A stretch of DNA of 47,373 nucleotides from Candidatus Aminicenantota bacterium (GCA_026393835.1 JAPKZK010000142.1:1-47373), one strand, 5' to 3'. Positions 17,241-26,698 are shown, numbered from the stretch's first letter. Made by a program: numbers and translations. The notes: generated by a model from the sequence alone, not told the origin.

Positions 17241-17330
17241 CCCCATTCAATCCTGTCCACGTGAATAATCAAGGCTTTTCAGAAATGCATAATTTTTCTT
17301 GCCTGTCCCTTTTTCCTCTTCCCGACCTCC

Positions 17331-17560
17331 GGATGCCATAGGAAGGGTGCTTCCTATCGCAACTGGACCCCCGGATGGCATAGGAAGGGTGCTTCCTATC
17401 GCAACTCGACCCCCGGATGCCACAGGAAGGGTGCTTCCTATCGCAACTCGACCCCTGGATGCCACAGGAAGGGTGCTTCCTATCGCAACTCGACCTCCGG
17501 ATGCCACAGGAAGGGTGCTTCCTATCGTTTCCCGACCCCCGGATGCCACAGGAAGGGCGG
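17331..17560. repeat. 42-bp tandem array with internal dyad
   Basis: Five full units and a partial one at 42-bp steps (GGATGCC at 17331, GGATGGC at 17373, GGATGCC at 17415 and onward). Each holds GGAAGGGTGCTTCC, a 5-bp dyad. It begins 90 bp after the 21-bp array; 42 is twice 21. Confidence 0.9.
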
Positions 17561-17577
17561 AAGTAGGGGCGAACTTT

Positions 17578-17609
17578 GTCTCCGTGTCCGTCCGTGTTCG
17601 TCCGTGGCT
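17578..17609. repeat. dispersed repeat, family B (inverted)
   Basis: Reverse complement of the GCCACGGACGAACACGGACG type; lies between the 42-bp array and the 3' end of the sulfatase-like gene. Confidence 0.75.
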
Positions 17610-17660
17610 ACTTTATTTTAAATGGCCATCCGGAATTTGTGGAAATTTTTCTGAGAGTCC

Positions 17661-19682
17661 CTATTTCTTATTATGATACAACAAGTACCGTGAATATTCC
17701 ATAATTGCCACGGCCATATCGGCCATTTGTTTTGCCTTTTCCGGGTACTGCATTTTAAGGTCCCGCGGCGCCAGGGATTGTTCCCAGCGATACAGGCTAT
17801 ACGAACCGTCCGATTCCACATTGACGTAAAACTCTTCATCGAGCAGGCCCACCCGCGGCGTCATGCGAAACGGCGTATAAGTAAAAGCAAACATCCTGTC
17901 TTTGTACGCGGGATCGAAAACATCCCTTCCCAGGGTCGTATTTATGTAGGACTTCCCGATCAAACCCGCCAGGGTCGGCAGCACATCCAATTCGCTCATC
18001 ACAGTGGCTATTTTTGCCGGTTCTTTAATAAGCCCGGGGGCGTAAATAAGCAGGGGAATTTTAAAAGATCCGAAAGACAAATCGCTGAACCGGGTGTCCC
18101 GCGCCCCATTCAGCGTGCCGTGGTCCCCCATTATAACGAAGATGGTATTGTTAAAATATGCTTCCTCCCGGGCCAACTCAAAATAATACCCCAGGCAGTG
18201 ATCCAGGAACCGGAAGCCATTATATTCTTCTAATGAATAGAAACCATTTTTCCCGAGTATTTTCTTTTTTACTTTAACGGTTTTAAATCCCCGGCTGTCT
18301 TTGGGTATCAGGAAGGGTCGGTGGTTGCCGGAAGTCTGGATAAAAGCGAAAAAAGGTCTCTCTTTCTTTTCACGCAGGATTTCGTTGGCTTCCATGAACA
18401 GGTCGGCGTCCGAGATTCCCCAAACATCGAGAACGGGAGAATGGTAACTTCCTTCTTCAAAGATTTCCAGGTCCTTAATATTGTGGGACAGCAAGCCGCG
18501 AATATTACCCCAGTTGGCGCTGCCGCCCAGGAAATACATTTTCTTATAACCGGTGAAATAATTCATGATGGTGTGCTGGTCGACCAAAAGGGGGTTCCAT
18601 GATGAATAACGACCGCGGCTGGCGTCCGGCATCCCGACGAAGAGGGCAAAAAGGGAACGCGAGGTGTTCTCCATGGGGACGAAATGATTGGTGAAATAAA
18701 TCCCCTGTTCGCATAATTTATCGAAATTGGGGGATGAATTAAGCCCGTCGTTGATAACCCCGGTCTTGAAACCGGCAAAGGTTTCCATGATAATAAAGAC
18801 AATGTTGGGGGTTCCTTTTACGCGGGGTTGGGGGCTGCGGGAGCGGACAAGGGACAGGTTCTCCCGTTCGGGACCCGCGATGCCGTAATAGTCGGCCAGC
18901 AGGGGATAGTATTGTTTGACTTTGTCCAGGTCGTAGTTAAGGGGGTTGGATAAAAACGTATCATAGAAAAAAAGGACGGGGTTGACCCCCAGGTAGCTGA
19001 CGAAGGTATTGGGCGAGAAAAAGGCTTCGCTCCAGCGAAGCGGGTAGCGGGCCAGTTTCCCATAGATGACGGCAAGCAGGAGGAAGCCGAACAATGTATA
19101 TTTAACGACTTTTTGCCGGCGGGTTTGGGACAGGGGCGGCAGGTTGCTTAATTTAGCGAGCCGCCTTTTTATCCACCAAAAATAAAGGAAATTAAAAAGA
19201 AAAAAGAAAAACAAGATGCGCAGAACTGCATAGGTTTCCCAGATCATTTTAAGGGACATACCCGGGTTATTGGTAAACATCAACAGTGATGCATTGAGCC
19301 GGGTTTTAACGTAAGCAAAAACCCCGAAATCAAGAAGGTAAATGAACAGGATCACGGCAAAGGTAAGCAGCAAGTACCCGGTCCAGGAGCGCCGGGCGGT
19401 TTTTTTTTTGAACAGATCGAGGAAGGGTACGCCCGACAAAAGGAGAATGGGCAGGCAGATCAACGCGGCCAATCGCGCGTCGAATTTAAACCCCAGGTAA
19501 AGGGCTTTTAAAACAGGGTGAGAGAAGAGGGGGGTGGTATCCGGGATAAAAAAGAACAGGAAGCCCAGTCTTAAGAGCAGGAAGACTGCCAGGTTTGTAA
19601 GAAACACGACGCCGACGAGGCGAATTCGGGCCGGTACATTACACCATGGAGAAGGATCGTTGGTTGCGGGTTTTTCCGGCAT
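17661..19682 (-). CDS. LTA synthase-family sulfatase-fold membrane enzyme
   Basis: 673 residues. Five N-terminal membrane helices (within about 20-215) are followed by an extracytoplasmic alkaline-phosphatase-fold domain from about residue 290: NIVFIIMETFAGF holds the metal-binding Glu, MENTSRSLFALF (about 340) holds the nucleophilic Thr, and VIMGDHGTLNG binds metal. This is the LtaS/phosphoglycerol or phosphoethanolamine transferase layout. In a Gram-negative it probably transfers a phospho-alcohol group to a periplasmic glycan or lipid; the acceptor is unknown. The ATG is 1 bp from the stop of the racemase gene, so the two are translated together. Length is normal for the family. Confidence 0.85.
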   Translation of the reverse strand: MPEKPATNDPSPWCNVPARIRLVGVVFLTNLAVFLLLRLGFLFFFIPDTTPLFSHPVLKALYLGFKFDARLAALICLPILLLSGVPFLDLFKKKTARRSWTGYLLLTFAVILFIYLLDFGVFAYVKTRLNASLLMFTNNPGMSLKMIWETYAVLRILFFFFLFNFLYFWWIKRRLAKLSNLPPLSQTRRQKVVKYTLFGFLLLAVIYGKLARYPLRWSEAFFSPNTFVSYLGVNPVLFFYDTFLSNPLNYDLDKVKQYYPLLADYYGIAGPERENLSLVRSRSPQPRVKGTPNIVFIIMETFAGFKTGVINDGLNSSPNFDKLCEQGIYFTNHFVPMENTSRSLFALFVGMPDASRGRYSSWNPLLVDQHTIMNYFTGYKKMYFLGGSANWGNIRGLLSHNIKDLEIFEEGSYHSPVLDVWGISDADLFMEANEILREKKERPFFAFIQTSGNHRPFLIPKDSRGFKTVKVKKKILGKNGFYSLEEYNGFRFLDHCLGYYFELAREEAYFNNTIFVIMGDHGTLNGARDTRFSDLSFGSFKIPLLIYAPGLIKEPAKIATVMSELDVLPTLAGLIGKSYINTTLGRDVFDPAYKDRMFAFTYTPFRMTPRVGLLDEEFYVNVESDGSYSLYRWEQSLAPRDLKMQYPEKAKQMADMAVAIMEYSRYLLYHNKK

Positions 19683-19683
19683 T

Positions 19684-20400
19684 TTACTCCTTAACTTTAT
19701 ACCCTGCTTTTAAGATGGCGGCTTTTGCCGTTATTTTAAGGGGGTCGATTACTGGTAATTGCATCTCGCTTTCTCTTAAGACCAGGGATGTTTCCGAGCA
19801 ACCTGCGATAATTGCTTCTACCCCTTGTTCTTTCAAATGGGCAATTACTTTTAAAAGCAATTCCCGGGGTTCTTCTTTAAAACCCCGTTTGATTCCTTTT
19901 TCCCCGTACATGGCTGCCATCATTATCTCCCGGTCCTCAGAACCGGGGGTGATAATCTCCAATCCTTTCTTACTTTCATTGAAAACAGCCTGGAATAAGC
20001 CCATTTTGATCGTGCCGGCGGTGGCGATTAGACCGAACCGTTTTATATTTCCCGGTTGTTGCTCCATACAGCGGAGCGTCTCTCGCTGGAGATGAAGAAA
20101 CGGGATGTGGATATGCGTGATAATCTCATTATAAAAATAATGGGCCGTATGGCAGGGCATGACAATAAGATCGGCCCCGGCTTTTTCCAGCAGTTTCGCG
20201 CTTTCCACCAACGCCTGGAGTGGTGAAGGGCCGCCGTGGAGAATAGCGGTTGTACGGTCGGGGATTTTCGGGTTGTTGAATACGATGATGGGGATATGTT
20301 CCTGGTCTGTGTCGGCCTTTGTGTACTTTACAATAAGGTTAAACATGTGGACAGTGGCTTCCGGTCCCATGCCGCCCAATATTCCAATGGTTTGATTCAT
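19684..20400 (-). CDS. aspartate/glutamate racemase family protein
   Basis: 238 residues, cofactor-independent racemase fold. N-terminus MNQTIGILGGMGPEAT is diagnostic, and the two catalytic cysteines are Cys83 (MPCHTAH) and Cys201 (AGCSETSL). GPEAT and the gene length point to aspartate racemase (YgeA-like) more than to MurI. It would supply a D-amino acid, or be broad-specificity. It is preceded by a 22-bp gap from the Cys-rich membrane protein and directly coupled to the LtaS-like gene, which suggests a role in envelope modification (inference). Confidence 0.88.
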   Translation of the reverse strand: MNQTIGILGGMGPEATVHMFNLIVKYTKADTDQEHIPIIVFNNPKIPDRTTAILHGGPSPLQALVESAKLLEKAGADLIVMPCHTAHYFYNEIITHIHIPFLHLQRETLRCMEQQPGNIKRFGLIATAGTIKMGLFQAVFNESKKGLEIITPGSEDREIMMAAMYGEKGIKRGFKEEPRELLLKVIAHLKEQGVEAIIAGCSETSLVLRESEMQLPVIDPLKITAKAAILKAGYKVKE

Positions 20401-20422
20401 TTTATTCTCCGTTCGATGGGGT

Positions 20423-20896
20423 TTACCATAAAATGCCGCCGTCGAATTCCGGGGCGATTTCTTTCAGTAACTTCGAATCAGGGGTTACATTCCAATAAAG
20501 ACAATATTTGTATCGATCCGCGGGATGAAGTTTTATTTCCATTTTGCGACTGTGCAAATGGAGGGTGCATCCTTTTCTGTCATGGTCAAAATGGACACAT
20601 TGGTAACAAAGAGTTTGGAACCCGGGGTCGGCTTCCACCATTCGGCGGAACTCTTCAGTTCGTCTCTCTTCGAAGACCGGCAGTATTTTCTGAAGCGCTT
20701 CTCTCTTTCTTGTTCGTTGATACCGGTGATAGAGATAGTAAGAGAAAGAAAGAATAACAGCGATGACAAAGAAGTTGGCAAACCAACCGTGGAAAATATT
20801 TGCCATGGCATCTGCCACGGCAAATACCAGGCCGCCGCCCAGGCAGATCAAAATCCAATACCCGGCATCTTTGAAATAATTCGCTTTGTAACCCAT
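20423..20896 (-). CDS. small membrane protein with a cysteine motif
   Basis: 157 residues, not a family I recognise. Residues 10-60 form two hydrophobic helices; residues 60-90 are a charged helix; then FQTLCYQCVHFDHDRKGC and, further on, KYCLYW place four cysteines with a His-rich stretch, a likely zinc or iron-sulfur site on the cytoplasmic side. It sits between a methyltransferase gene (45 bp upstream) and the racemase gene (22 bp downstream), so it is probably part of the same transcript. The opposite-strand frames here are shadows. Confidence 0.65.
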   Translation of the reverse strand: MGYKANYFKDAGYWILICLGGGLVFAVADAMANIFHGWFANFFVIAVILSFSYYLYHRYQRTRKREALQKILPVFEERRTEEFRRMVEADPGFQTLCYQCVHFDHDRKGCTLHLHSRKMEIKLHPADRYKYCLYWNVTPDSKLLKEIAPEFDGGILW

Positions 20897-20941
20897 TACT
20901 GCATTATATTAAAGTTTCGATGTTTGTCAAGTCTAATAAAA

Positions 20942-21664
20942 TCACATTGCCTGCGCCACGAATGTTAATGTATTCTCTTTGATGATCTCCAATATATTAT
21001 ACCCGTTCAACTGTAAAAACAATTTCAACTCATCTTCGGTAAAAGCCCTTAAAACCGATCGATCCGTGATGACCTTTTTCTCCTGGCCTTTTTTCTCGAT
21101 ATGGTATTCGGCTTCCCAATTCCAGGTCCAACCGGTTTCCAGGTTCAACGAAGTCCGGTTCACCCGGCGGTATTTTGTGTCGCCGCTTTCCACTTCCTGG
21201 CCGGATTCCTTTTTGAGGTTTGGCAGCAGTTCGTCGGCTTTAAAACTGTCGAAAATCAAAATTCCTTTTTCCCTTAACGTTCTATAAATGGATTGCAGGG
21301 CGCTCATTACATCTTTATTGGTCGTCATATAGCAGAAACTGCGGCCGGTAATAATGACCGCATCAAAAGCCCGTGGTAGATGCAACTCCCGCATGTCTCC
21401 CCGGACAAACGCGGCTTCGGCTTCGGGGTGATTCTGCCGGGCAATTTGCAGCATTTCGTCATATAAATCCAGCCCGGTATATTCATAGCCGGCCTTTAAA
21501 AAATAGGGCGCCAGGTTTCCTGAGCCGCACCCGATCTCTAAAATAGACCGCCGGGCATATTTCCTCAATAAACCGTCATAAAAATGGAACTCCCTTTCAT
21601 AATCGAAAATGGATCGATACATCTCGTGGTAGACCTGGGCCAATTCAGAATACAATTTTGTCAT
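20942..21664 (-). CDS. class I SAM-dependent methyltransferase
   Basis: 240 residues. Motif I is ILEIGCGSGNLAPYF (about 40-54), with an acidic end of strand 2 in YTGLDLYDEML and FVRGDMRELHLP as the following motif. Resembles the Methyltransf_25/11 type with a C-terminal mostly-beta extension (TGWTWNWEAEYHIEKKG), which in this subgroup forms the substrate cap. Substrate unknown. First of four minus-strand genes; ATG preceded by GAGGAG. Confidence 0.85.
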   Translation of the reverse strand: MTKLYSELAQVYHEMYRSIFDYEREFHFYDGLLRKYARRSILEIGCGSGNLAPYFLKAGYEYTGLDLYDEMLQIARQNHPEAEAAFVRGDMRELHLPRAFDAVIITGRSFCYMTTNKDVMSALQSIYRTLREKGILIFDSFKADELLPNLKKESGQEVESGDTKYRRVNRTSLNLETGWTWNWEAEYHIEKKGQEKKVITDRSVLRAFTEDELKLFLQLNGYNILEIIKENTLTFVAQAM

Positions 21665-21763
21665 TGAACTCCTCGTTAATAATTTAATAATTAAATCATA
21701 TTAAGCCAAAAAAGAGAAAATAGCAAGGTCAATCATATTATATTGCAGTTGACAGGGTCGCTT

Positions 21764-21792
21764 TTGACAGGATGCGATTTTTACTGTAAAAT
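21764..21792 (+). promoter_or_regulatory. consensus promoter of the DUF3187 gene, ATG 10 bp downstream
   Basis: TTGACA (21764-21769), 17-bp spacer, TAAAAT (21787-21792). A second TTGACAGG lies 15 bp upstream (21749). The expected start site is at about 21798-21800 and the first ATG at 21802, leaving almost no leader. Confidence 0.7.
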
Positions 21793-21801
21793 ACAGATAC
21801 C

Positions 21802-22755
21802 ATGAGAAACAAGAACGGTCTTAAATTAATGAAATGTATTGTTTTGCTGTGGCTGTTGGCGGCGGGTCCCGGTCTTTATGCGGTAGATGTGGAATTCCCA
21901 CTGGTTCAATCCATGGCTTATTTCCCTTATTCGGACCACCATACGCTGGGCAAAGGGGGCTTTTCACTCTCGCTGGACATGTTTTATTCCAATGTCTATA
22001 TGTACGACTACCAACGGACCACCATCAACGATATGGAGACGTGGAGCAATATCCTCGGATTCCGGTATGGAATTTCCCACCGGGTGACGCTGGAATTGTA
22101 TTACAGGACCATGGTGGTCTACGGCGGGGTAATGGATAAGCTGATCATCGATTTCCACAAATTGTTCGGCATGACCGAAGGCGGACGAAAGGACTACCCG
22201 CGAAACCGTGTCAATTATCGCTATAAAGATATTTTTTCCTATGATAAAAACCTGTTTATCCAGGCGCCCCTGGTGCTGGGGATGGTGGGAAACCTTTACC
22301 GGGCCGGGAATCTTTCGATCAACGGCAGGGCGGCCGTGGGTATCCCGATTGCCCCGAAACCCGGTTTCAGCAGCAGTAAACCGTTTTATACCGCGGGTGT
22401 GATCTTCTCCTATCAAAAGAAGAATGGCAAGCTCTCCATCGATTTTTCCAATCATATCTCCTTTTTTAAAAAACCTGGATGGCTTTTCAAAGAAGATTTA
22501 AGAGGAAATATCTTTTTAGCGGACTTGAAGGTGAATTACAGGAAAATTTTCGGTGGCCTGGGATACCGGGGTACGCCGTTTAAAACCGGCGATCTTGCCA
22601 ATAATGCCTATTTGATTTACATCGGTTTCAGATTTTTGAAACATTTCGAGTTTTCAATGGTGGAGGAATTCCCCCCGGTGGATACTACGCCGGATGTATC
22701 GTTCAATTTGAAGATACGATTGTTCTCCCTGCCCGCCCCCAGGTATTTTCGATAG
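21802..22755 (+). CDS. DUF3187-like outer-membrane beta-barrel protein
   Basis: 317 residues. Signal peptide in the first 30 residues (CIVLLWLLAAGPGLYA); the second ATG at 21829 would also keep it. The mature part is a series of amphipathic strands rich in Tyr and Phe (GFSLSLDMFYSNVYMYDYQ...) ending LKIRLFSLPAPRYFR. The N-terminal 'P.VQSMAYFPYSDHHTLGKGG' pattern and barrel topology match DUF3187, a poorly characterised envelope family of Gram-negatives. Function unknown. Its 3' end overlaps the convergent nucleotidyltransferase frame by 139 bp. Confidence 0.75.
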   Translation: MRNKNGLKLMKCIVLLWLLAAGPGLYAVDVEFPLVQSMAYFPYSDHHTLGKGGFSLSLDMFYSNVYMYDYQRTTINDMETWSNILGFRYGISHRVTLELYYRTMVVYGGVMDKLIIDFHKLFGMTEGGRKDYPRNRVNYRYKDIFSYDKNLFIQAPLVLGMVGNLYRAGNLSINGRAAVGIPIAPKPGFSSSKPFYTAGVIFSYQKKNGKLSIDFSNHISFFKKPGWLFKEDLRGNIFLADLKVNYRKIFGGLGYRGTPFKTGDLANNAYLIYIGFRFLKHFEFSMVEEFPPVDTTPDVSFNLKIRLFSLPAPRYFR

Positions 22756-23315
22756 TCCTCCATGGTATCGATGTCCCACAGGATGCCTTCATGGTCCACC
22801 TCCACCAGTTGGGATTTATTCCGCCGGATAACCGTTCGCAAAGTCGAATGAGGCGGTTCCTCCAGGATTTTCACTGCCATGGATCTCTTCATGGCGACCG
22901 GGTGCCCCTTTCTACCTTTAAAGGTAGGGATAAAAACCTCCACCCCCGTATTCGAGTTTTCCGCCGCCTCTTTTAAGCGCCGGTAAACCACAGGGGGAAT
23001 ACACGGATGATCGCCGGGGACAATGAAAAAAAAGTCCCCGCGCACCTGGCGCACCCCCTCCTGGACGGAACTGAACATGCCCTGTTCATAAAAGCGGTTG
23101 AATACCACTTCCACCGTGGGATATCCCCGGGTTATCCGGCTAACCCGCTGCGCCCGGTGACCGGCCACCACGATGACCCGGGAACAAACCGTTGTCATCC
23201 CTTCGATGACCTGTTCCAGCAGCGTTTTTTCACCCACCGGAAGCCCCATTTTAAAAGTTCCCGCACGGCTGGAAAACCCGGCCGCCAGGATAATACCCTC
23301 TGTTTCCACAACCAT
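22617..23315 (-). CDS. MobA/MocA-like nucleotidyltransferase
   Basis: NTP-transferase fold: GIILAAGFSSRAGTFKM near the start, IVPGDHPCIPP as the metal-binding motif and WDIDTMEDY near the end of the core. Best fit is the molybdenum-cofactor cytidylyltransferase (MocA/CoxC-like) group; CTP or GTP use is not decidable here. An in-frame GTG lies at 23330, but ATG at 23315 has AGGAT 8 bp before it and gives a protein starting at the fold, so I take that. The family core ends at about KYLG; the last 36 residues are read from DNA that codes DUF3187 on the other strand and look like accidental extension. Confidence 0.8.
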   Translation of the reverse strand: MVVETEGIILAAGFSSRAGTFKMGLPVGEKTLLEQVIEGMTTVCSRVIVVAGHRAQRVSRITRGYPTVEVVFNRFYEQGMFSSVQEGVRQVRGDFFFIVPGDHPCIPPVVYRRLKEAAENSNTGVEVFIPTFKGRKGHPVAMKRSMAVKILEEPPHSTLRTVIRRNKSQLVEVDHEGILWDIDTMEDYRKYLGAGRENNRIFKLNDTSGVVSTGGNSSTIENSKCFKNLKPM

Positions 23316-23391
23316 TCGGAATATCCTCACTTTTCCATTATATCACAACCCGGCTGGGAGAGAAAAAAAAATTTTAAAAGAAAATGGTTGT

Positions 23392-23419
23392 TTGTTTTTA
23401 CTTTTTTTTTTGTTATAAT
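23392..23419 (+). promoter_or_regulatory. promoter of the TonB-dependent receptor gene
   Basis: TTGTTT (23392-23397), 16-bp spacer, TGtTATAAT as an extended -10 (TATAAT at 23414-23419). The start codon at 23539 follows AGGAGG, leaving a leader of about 110 nt. Confidence 0.5.
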
Positions 23420-23538
23420 GGAAACCTGAACATCAAAAAGCAGGTGGTAAAAATTAGACAGATGAAATTTTCTGACAGCATATTTATGACTAATCAAGAA
23501 GTTGTTAAATTATTAAAAAAATATAGGAGGAAAGCTAA

Positions 23539-26500
23539 ATGAGAAAGAGTCTTAGTTTTATGCTAATGCTCCTGTGTCTGGCACCGATGGTAATGTTTGC
23601 CCAGGTGCTCACTAACGGGAGTTTTAGCGGTAAAGTAGTAGATGTGGACGGCAAAGTCATCGCCGGCGCCGACATCGTTGCCATTCACCTCCCCACCGGG
23701 ACGAAATATGTAACCCTGACCAGGATGAACGGTATGTTCGATATTCCCGCGGTCCGGGTCGGTGGGCCTTATACCATTACCGCCAGTTTCGAAGGCTTTA
23801 AGCCGGAAAAACAAGAAGAATTGGCAGTAAAGTTAGGTGAGACCAAGTATGTAACATTCACACTCCAGTTGCAGACAGTGGATGCCGGGGAAATCGTCGT
23901 AACGGCCTCGACCCCCATTATCAATCCTTATCGAACCGGCGCATCCCAGAACGTGGCCCAGGATTCCATCGACAACCTGCCCACCATCTCCCGTTCCTTG
24001 AGCGATTTTACCCGCCTATCGCCCCAGGTCCTGGCGGATGATGAAACCGACGGCGCGTTCAACGCCGGCGGTCGCAGCAGCCGTTACAACAACATCCAGA
24101 TCGACGGCGCCCAGAACAACGACCTGTTCGGTCTCGGCAGCACAGGAACCCCCGGTGGACAGTCCGAAGCGACTATCATCAGTCTCGAAGCCGTGCAGGA
24201 ATTCCAGATCGTATTGGCCCCTTATGACGTCCGCCAGGGTATGTTCACCGGCGGAGGCATCAATGTCATCACCAAGAGCGGTCAAAATGATTTCTTCGGT
24301 TCCGCTTTTTTCGAAGGCAGAAACCAGGATTTCGTGGGCAAAGGTCCAGACAATCAAAAGTTTAAAGAATTTACCGAAGGCATATACGGCGGTAGTTTCG
24401 GCGGTCCCATCATTAAAGACAAACTCTTCTTTTTTGTGAACGCAGAATATAACGCCAAGAAACTCCCGGAAGATATGTATATCGACGGCAGCGGCGCCGC
24501 GTATGACTGGGGCTCCCAGGCGGAGGCAGACCGCTTCGTCAGCATCCTGGAGGGCTATGGTTATGACGCTGGCGGATACGGACAGGTAGTTAACGACCGG
24601 AAAAAAATAAATATATTCGCTCGAATCGATTGGAACATCAGCGACAAACACCGCCTGACCCTTCGTCACAGTTATCTCAAATCCGATTATGAAAACCTGT
24701 CAAGATCCAGCAAAACCAGTTTCTGGTTCGGTAATGCGGGTATCGTTTACAAAACCAGGTCCCACAATACGGTCCTGGAATTAAACAGCACCCTGGGGAA
24801 TAACCTCCACAATAACCTGCTGATCAACTATCAAACCCTCCGGGATAACCCCACCTACATGGGAAAAGCCTTCCCCACGGTGGTTGTAAATTTACCCGGT
24901 AGTAAATCGATGACCGCCGGTTCCGAAGAGTACCGTCACCGGAACATTCTCAACCAGGACCTGGTGGAAATAAACGACACCCTGACCCTTTTCAAAGGCA
25001 ACCACACCTTTGTTTTCGGGACCCACAATGAAATCTTCAAATTCTACAACGTCTATGTCCAGAGGAGTTTCGGAAAGTATGAATTCAAGAGCCTGGACGA
25101 TTTCGAAGCCAAAAAAGTATCCCGCTATGACCGGTATTACTCTCTCACCGGCGACCCAAATGCGCCGGCCGTATTCAATGTTTTCCAGCTTGGACTCTAT
25201 GCCATGGATGAATGGAATGCCACCCCGAACCTGAAATTCACCGTGGGTATCCGCGCAGACGTTCCCTTGATGCCCGATTCTCCACCCGCAAACCCGTTGG
25301 TATTTGAAAAATTTGGGATTCCCACCGACCAGAATGCCGGCGGCAATATCCTCTGGTCCCCCCGTCTCGGGTTCAACTTTGATCCCACCGGGACCCAGCA
25401 GTGGGAAATTCGCGGCGGCGTAGGTATATTCTCCGGCCGAAACCCCTATGTCTGGATTTCCAACCAGTATTCCAATACCGGTGTGGACCTTGGCAGATAC
25501 TATGTCACAGCCTCCACCAATAACCCCATCAATTTCTTCTACCCCGATCCGTATGGCCAGCCTGAAAGCCCCTCTGCCAATGCAGTGGGCGATGTCAACC
25601 TGATCGATAAAGCATACCGGTTCCCCCAGGTATTTAAAGCCAATATCGCCATCGATAAACAACTGCCTTTCGGCTTTACCGGCACCGTGGAATTTATTTA
25701 TTCCAAGAGTCTCAATGATGCCATGTTTCAAAACATCAATATCGCGCCCACCGGCGCCACGGCTTTTGATGGCCGTCCCCTTTACGGCGCCCCCAGCACC
25801 TCCGGGTCTTCATATGGCTCCCCAAATTACATCAACAAAGAGTTCAAAGATGTTATCCTTATTAAAAACACTAAAAAGGGTTACCAGTGGACCGTCAGCG
25901 GCCAGTTGCAGAAAGAATGGGTTGGCAACATGATCAATATCGGTTACTCCTACGGAGTGGCCAGGGACCAGTTTGCCGGGACATCTTCACGGGCAATTTC
26001 CAACTGGGGTTACAATATCACCGAAGGCGACCCCAACAACCCGACATTGGGTATATCTGCTTTTGATCCCGGGCACCGCATCATGGTAGCGATCTCAAAG
26101 AAATTCGAATTCTTCAAGAAAGCGCCCACCATCATTTCCGTTTTCTTCAGCGGACGTTCCGGGAAACCTTATAACACCCGGTATTACAACGACTTCAACG
26201 GCGACGGTAAGAATAACGACTCCATCTGGGTGCCTGCCAACGAAGGCGATATTATTTTGACCAAGGGAACCTGGGCTGACCTGGATAAATACATCAAAGA
26301 CGATCCGGCCCTGGATAAATACCGCGGTAAGATATTGCCCCGTTATGCCAGCCGCGACAAATGGTATAACGAACTGGATTTCAAAATCAGTCAGCATATT
26401 CCCGTGCCCGTTTTGAAGGGTCATCGAATTGAGATTTACATGAACCTGAAAAATTTCCTCAACCTGTTGAACAGTAAATGGGGCGTTTACCGCTATATCA

Positions 26501-26658
26501 CGTTTGATGACGCCCCGCTCACCTATATGGGAATGGACCAGGCTTCCGGCAAACCCAAATTCGAATTCTGGGGTAATGCCGAGAAAGATAAACGGTACAT
26601 TATCAACCAGCTTCTTTCCCGCTGGCAAATGCTGCTGGGTATCAAATACAGGTTCTAA
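23539..26658 (+). CDS. TonB-dependent receptor with carboxypeptidase-regulatory-like domain (Oar type)
   Basis: 1039 residues. Signal peptide (1-21), a CarboxypepD_reg-like domain (about 27-113: GSFSGKVVDVDGKVIAGAD...), a plug domain with the conserved NNIQIDGAQNNDLFG, then a long 22-strand-type barrel with the terminal aromatic YRF. Outer membrane; imports or binds a polymer or peptide using TonB energy. Length and layout are those of Oar-like proteins common in Acidobacteriota, Myxococcota and Bacteroidota. Ribosome-binding site AGGAGG is 7 bp before the ATG. A strong terminator follows. Substrate cannot be deduced. The several antisense ORFs are shadows. Confidence 0.93.
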   Translation: MRKSLSFMLMLLCLAPMVMFAQVLTNGSFSGKVVDVDGKVIAGADIVAIHLPTGTKYVTLTRMNGMFDIPAVRVGGPYTITASFEGFKPEKQEELAVKLGETKYVTFTLQLQTVDAGEIVVTASTPIINPYRTGASQNVAQDSIDNLPTISRSLSDFTRLSPQVLADDETDGAFNAGGRSSRYNNIQIDGAQNNDLFGLGSTGTPGGQSEATIISLEAVQEFQIVLAPYDVRQGMFTGGGINVITKSGQNDFFGSAFFEGRNQDFVGKGPDNQKFKEFTEGIYGGSFGGPIIKDKLFFFVNAEYNAKKLPEDMYIDGSGAAYDWGSQAEADRFVSILEGYGYDAGGYGQVVNDRKKINIFARIDWNISDKHRLTLRHSYLKSDYENLSRSSKTSFWFGNAGIVYKTRSHNTVLELNSTLGNNLHNNLLINYQTLRDNPTYMGKAFPTVVVNLPGSKSMTAGSEEYRHRNILNQDLVEINDTLTLFKGNHTFVFGTHNEIFKFYNVYVQRSFGKYEFKSLDDFEAKKVSRYDRYYSLTGDPNAPAVFNVFQLGLYAMDEWNATPNLKFTVGIRADVPLMPDSPPANPLVFEKFGIPTDQNAGGNILWSPRLGFNFDPTGTQQWEIRGGVGIFSGRNPYVWISNQYSNTGVDLGRYYVTASTNNPINFFYPDPYGQPESPSANAVGDVNLIDKAYRFPQVFKANIAIDKQLPFGFTGTVEFIYSKSLNDAMFQNINIAPTGATAFDGRPLYGAPSTSGSSYGSPNYINKEFKDVILIKNTKKGYQWTVSGQLQKEWVGNMINIGYSYGVARDQFAGTSSRAISNWGYNITEGDPNNPTLGISAFDPGHRIMVAISKKFEFFKKAPTIISVFFSGRSGKPYNTRYYNDFNGDGKNNDSIWVPANEGDIILTKGTWADLDKYIKDDPALDKYRGKILPRYASRDKWYNELDFKISQHIPVPVLKGHRIEIYMNLKNFLNLLNSKWGVYRYITFDDAPLTYMGMDQASGKPKFEFWGNAEKDKRYIINQLLSRWQMLLGIKYRF

Positions 26659-26698
26659 TACGCAAGCGTAAGTAGACGCAGTAAACATTTAAATAATG

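Noticed and set aside
16553..17272. Minus-strand 239-codon ORF with CGxQANP heptads
   Set aside because: It runs through the 21-bp array, where several frames on both strands are open, and into the antisense of the LRR gene; no start context or family.
16931..17560. CRISPR array
   Set aside because: Units are contiguous or vary only by point changes; there are no unique spacers and no cas genes nearby.
24016..25731. Long minus-strand ORFs inside the TonB receptor gene
   Set aside because: Antisense shadows of a well-supported gene; no motifs.
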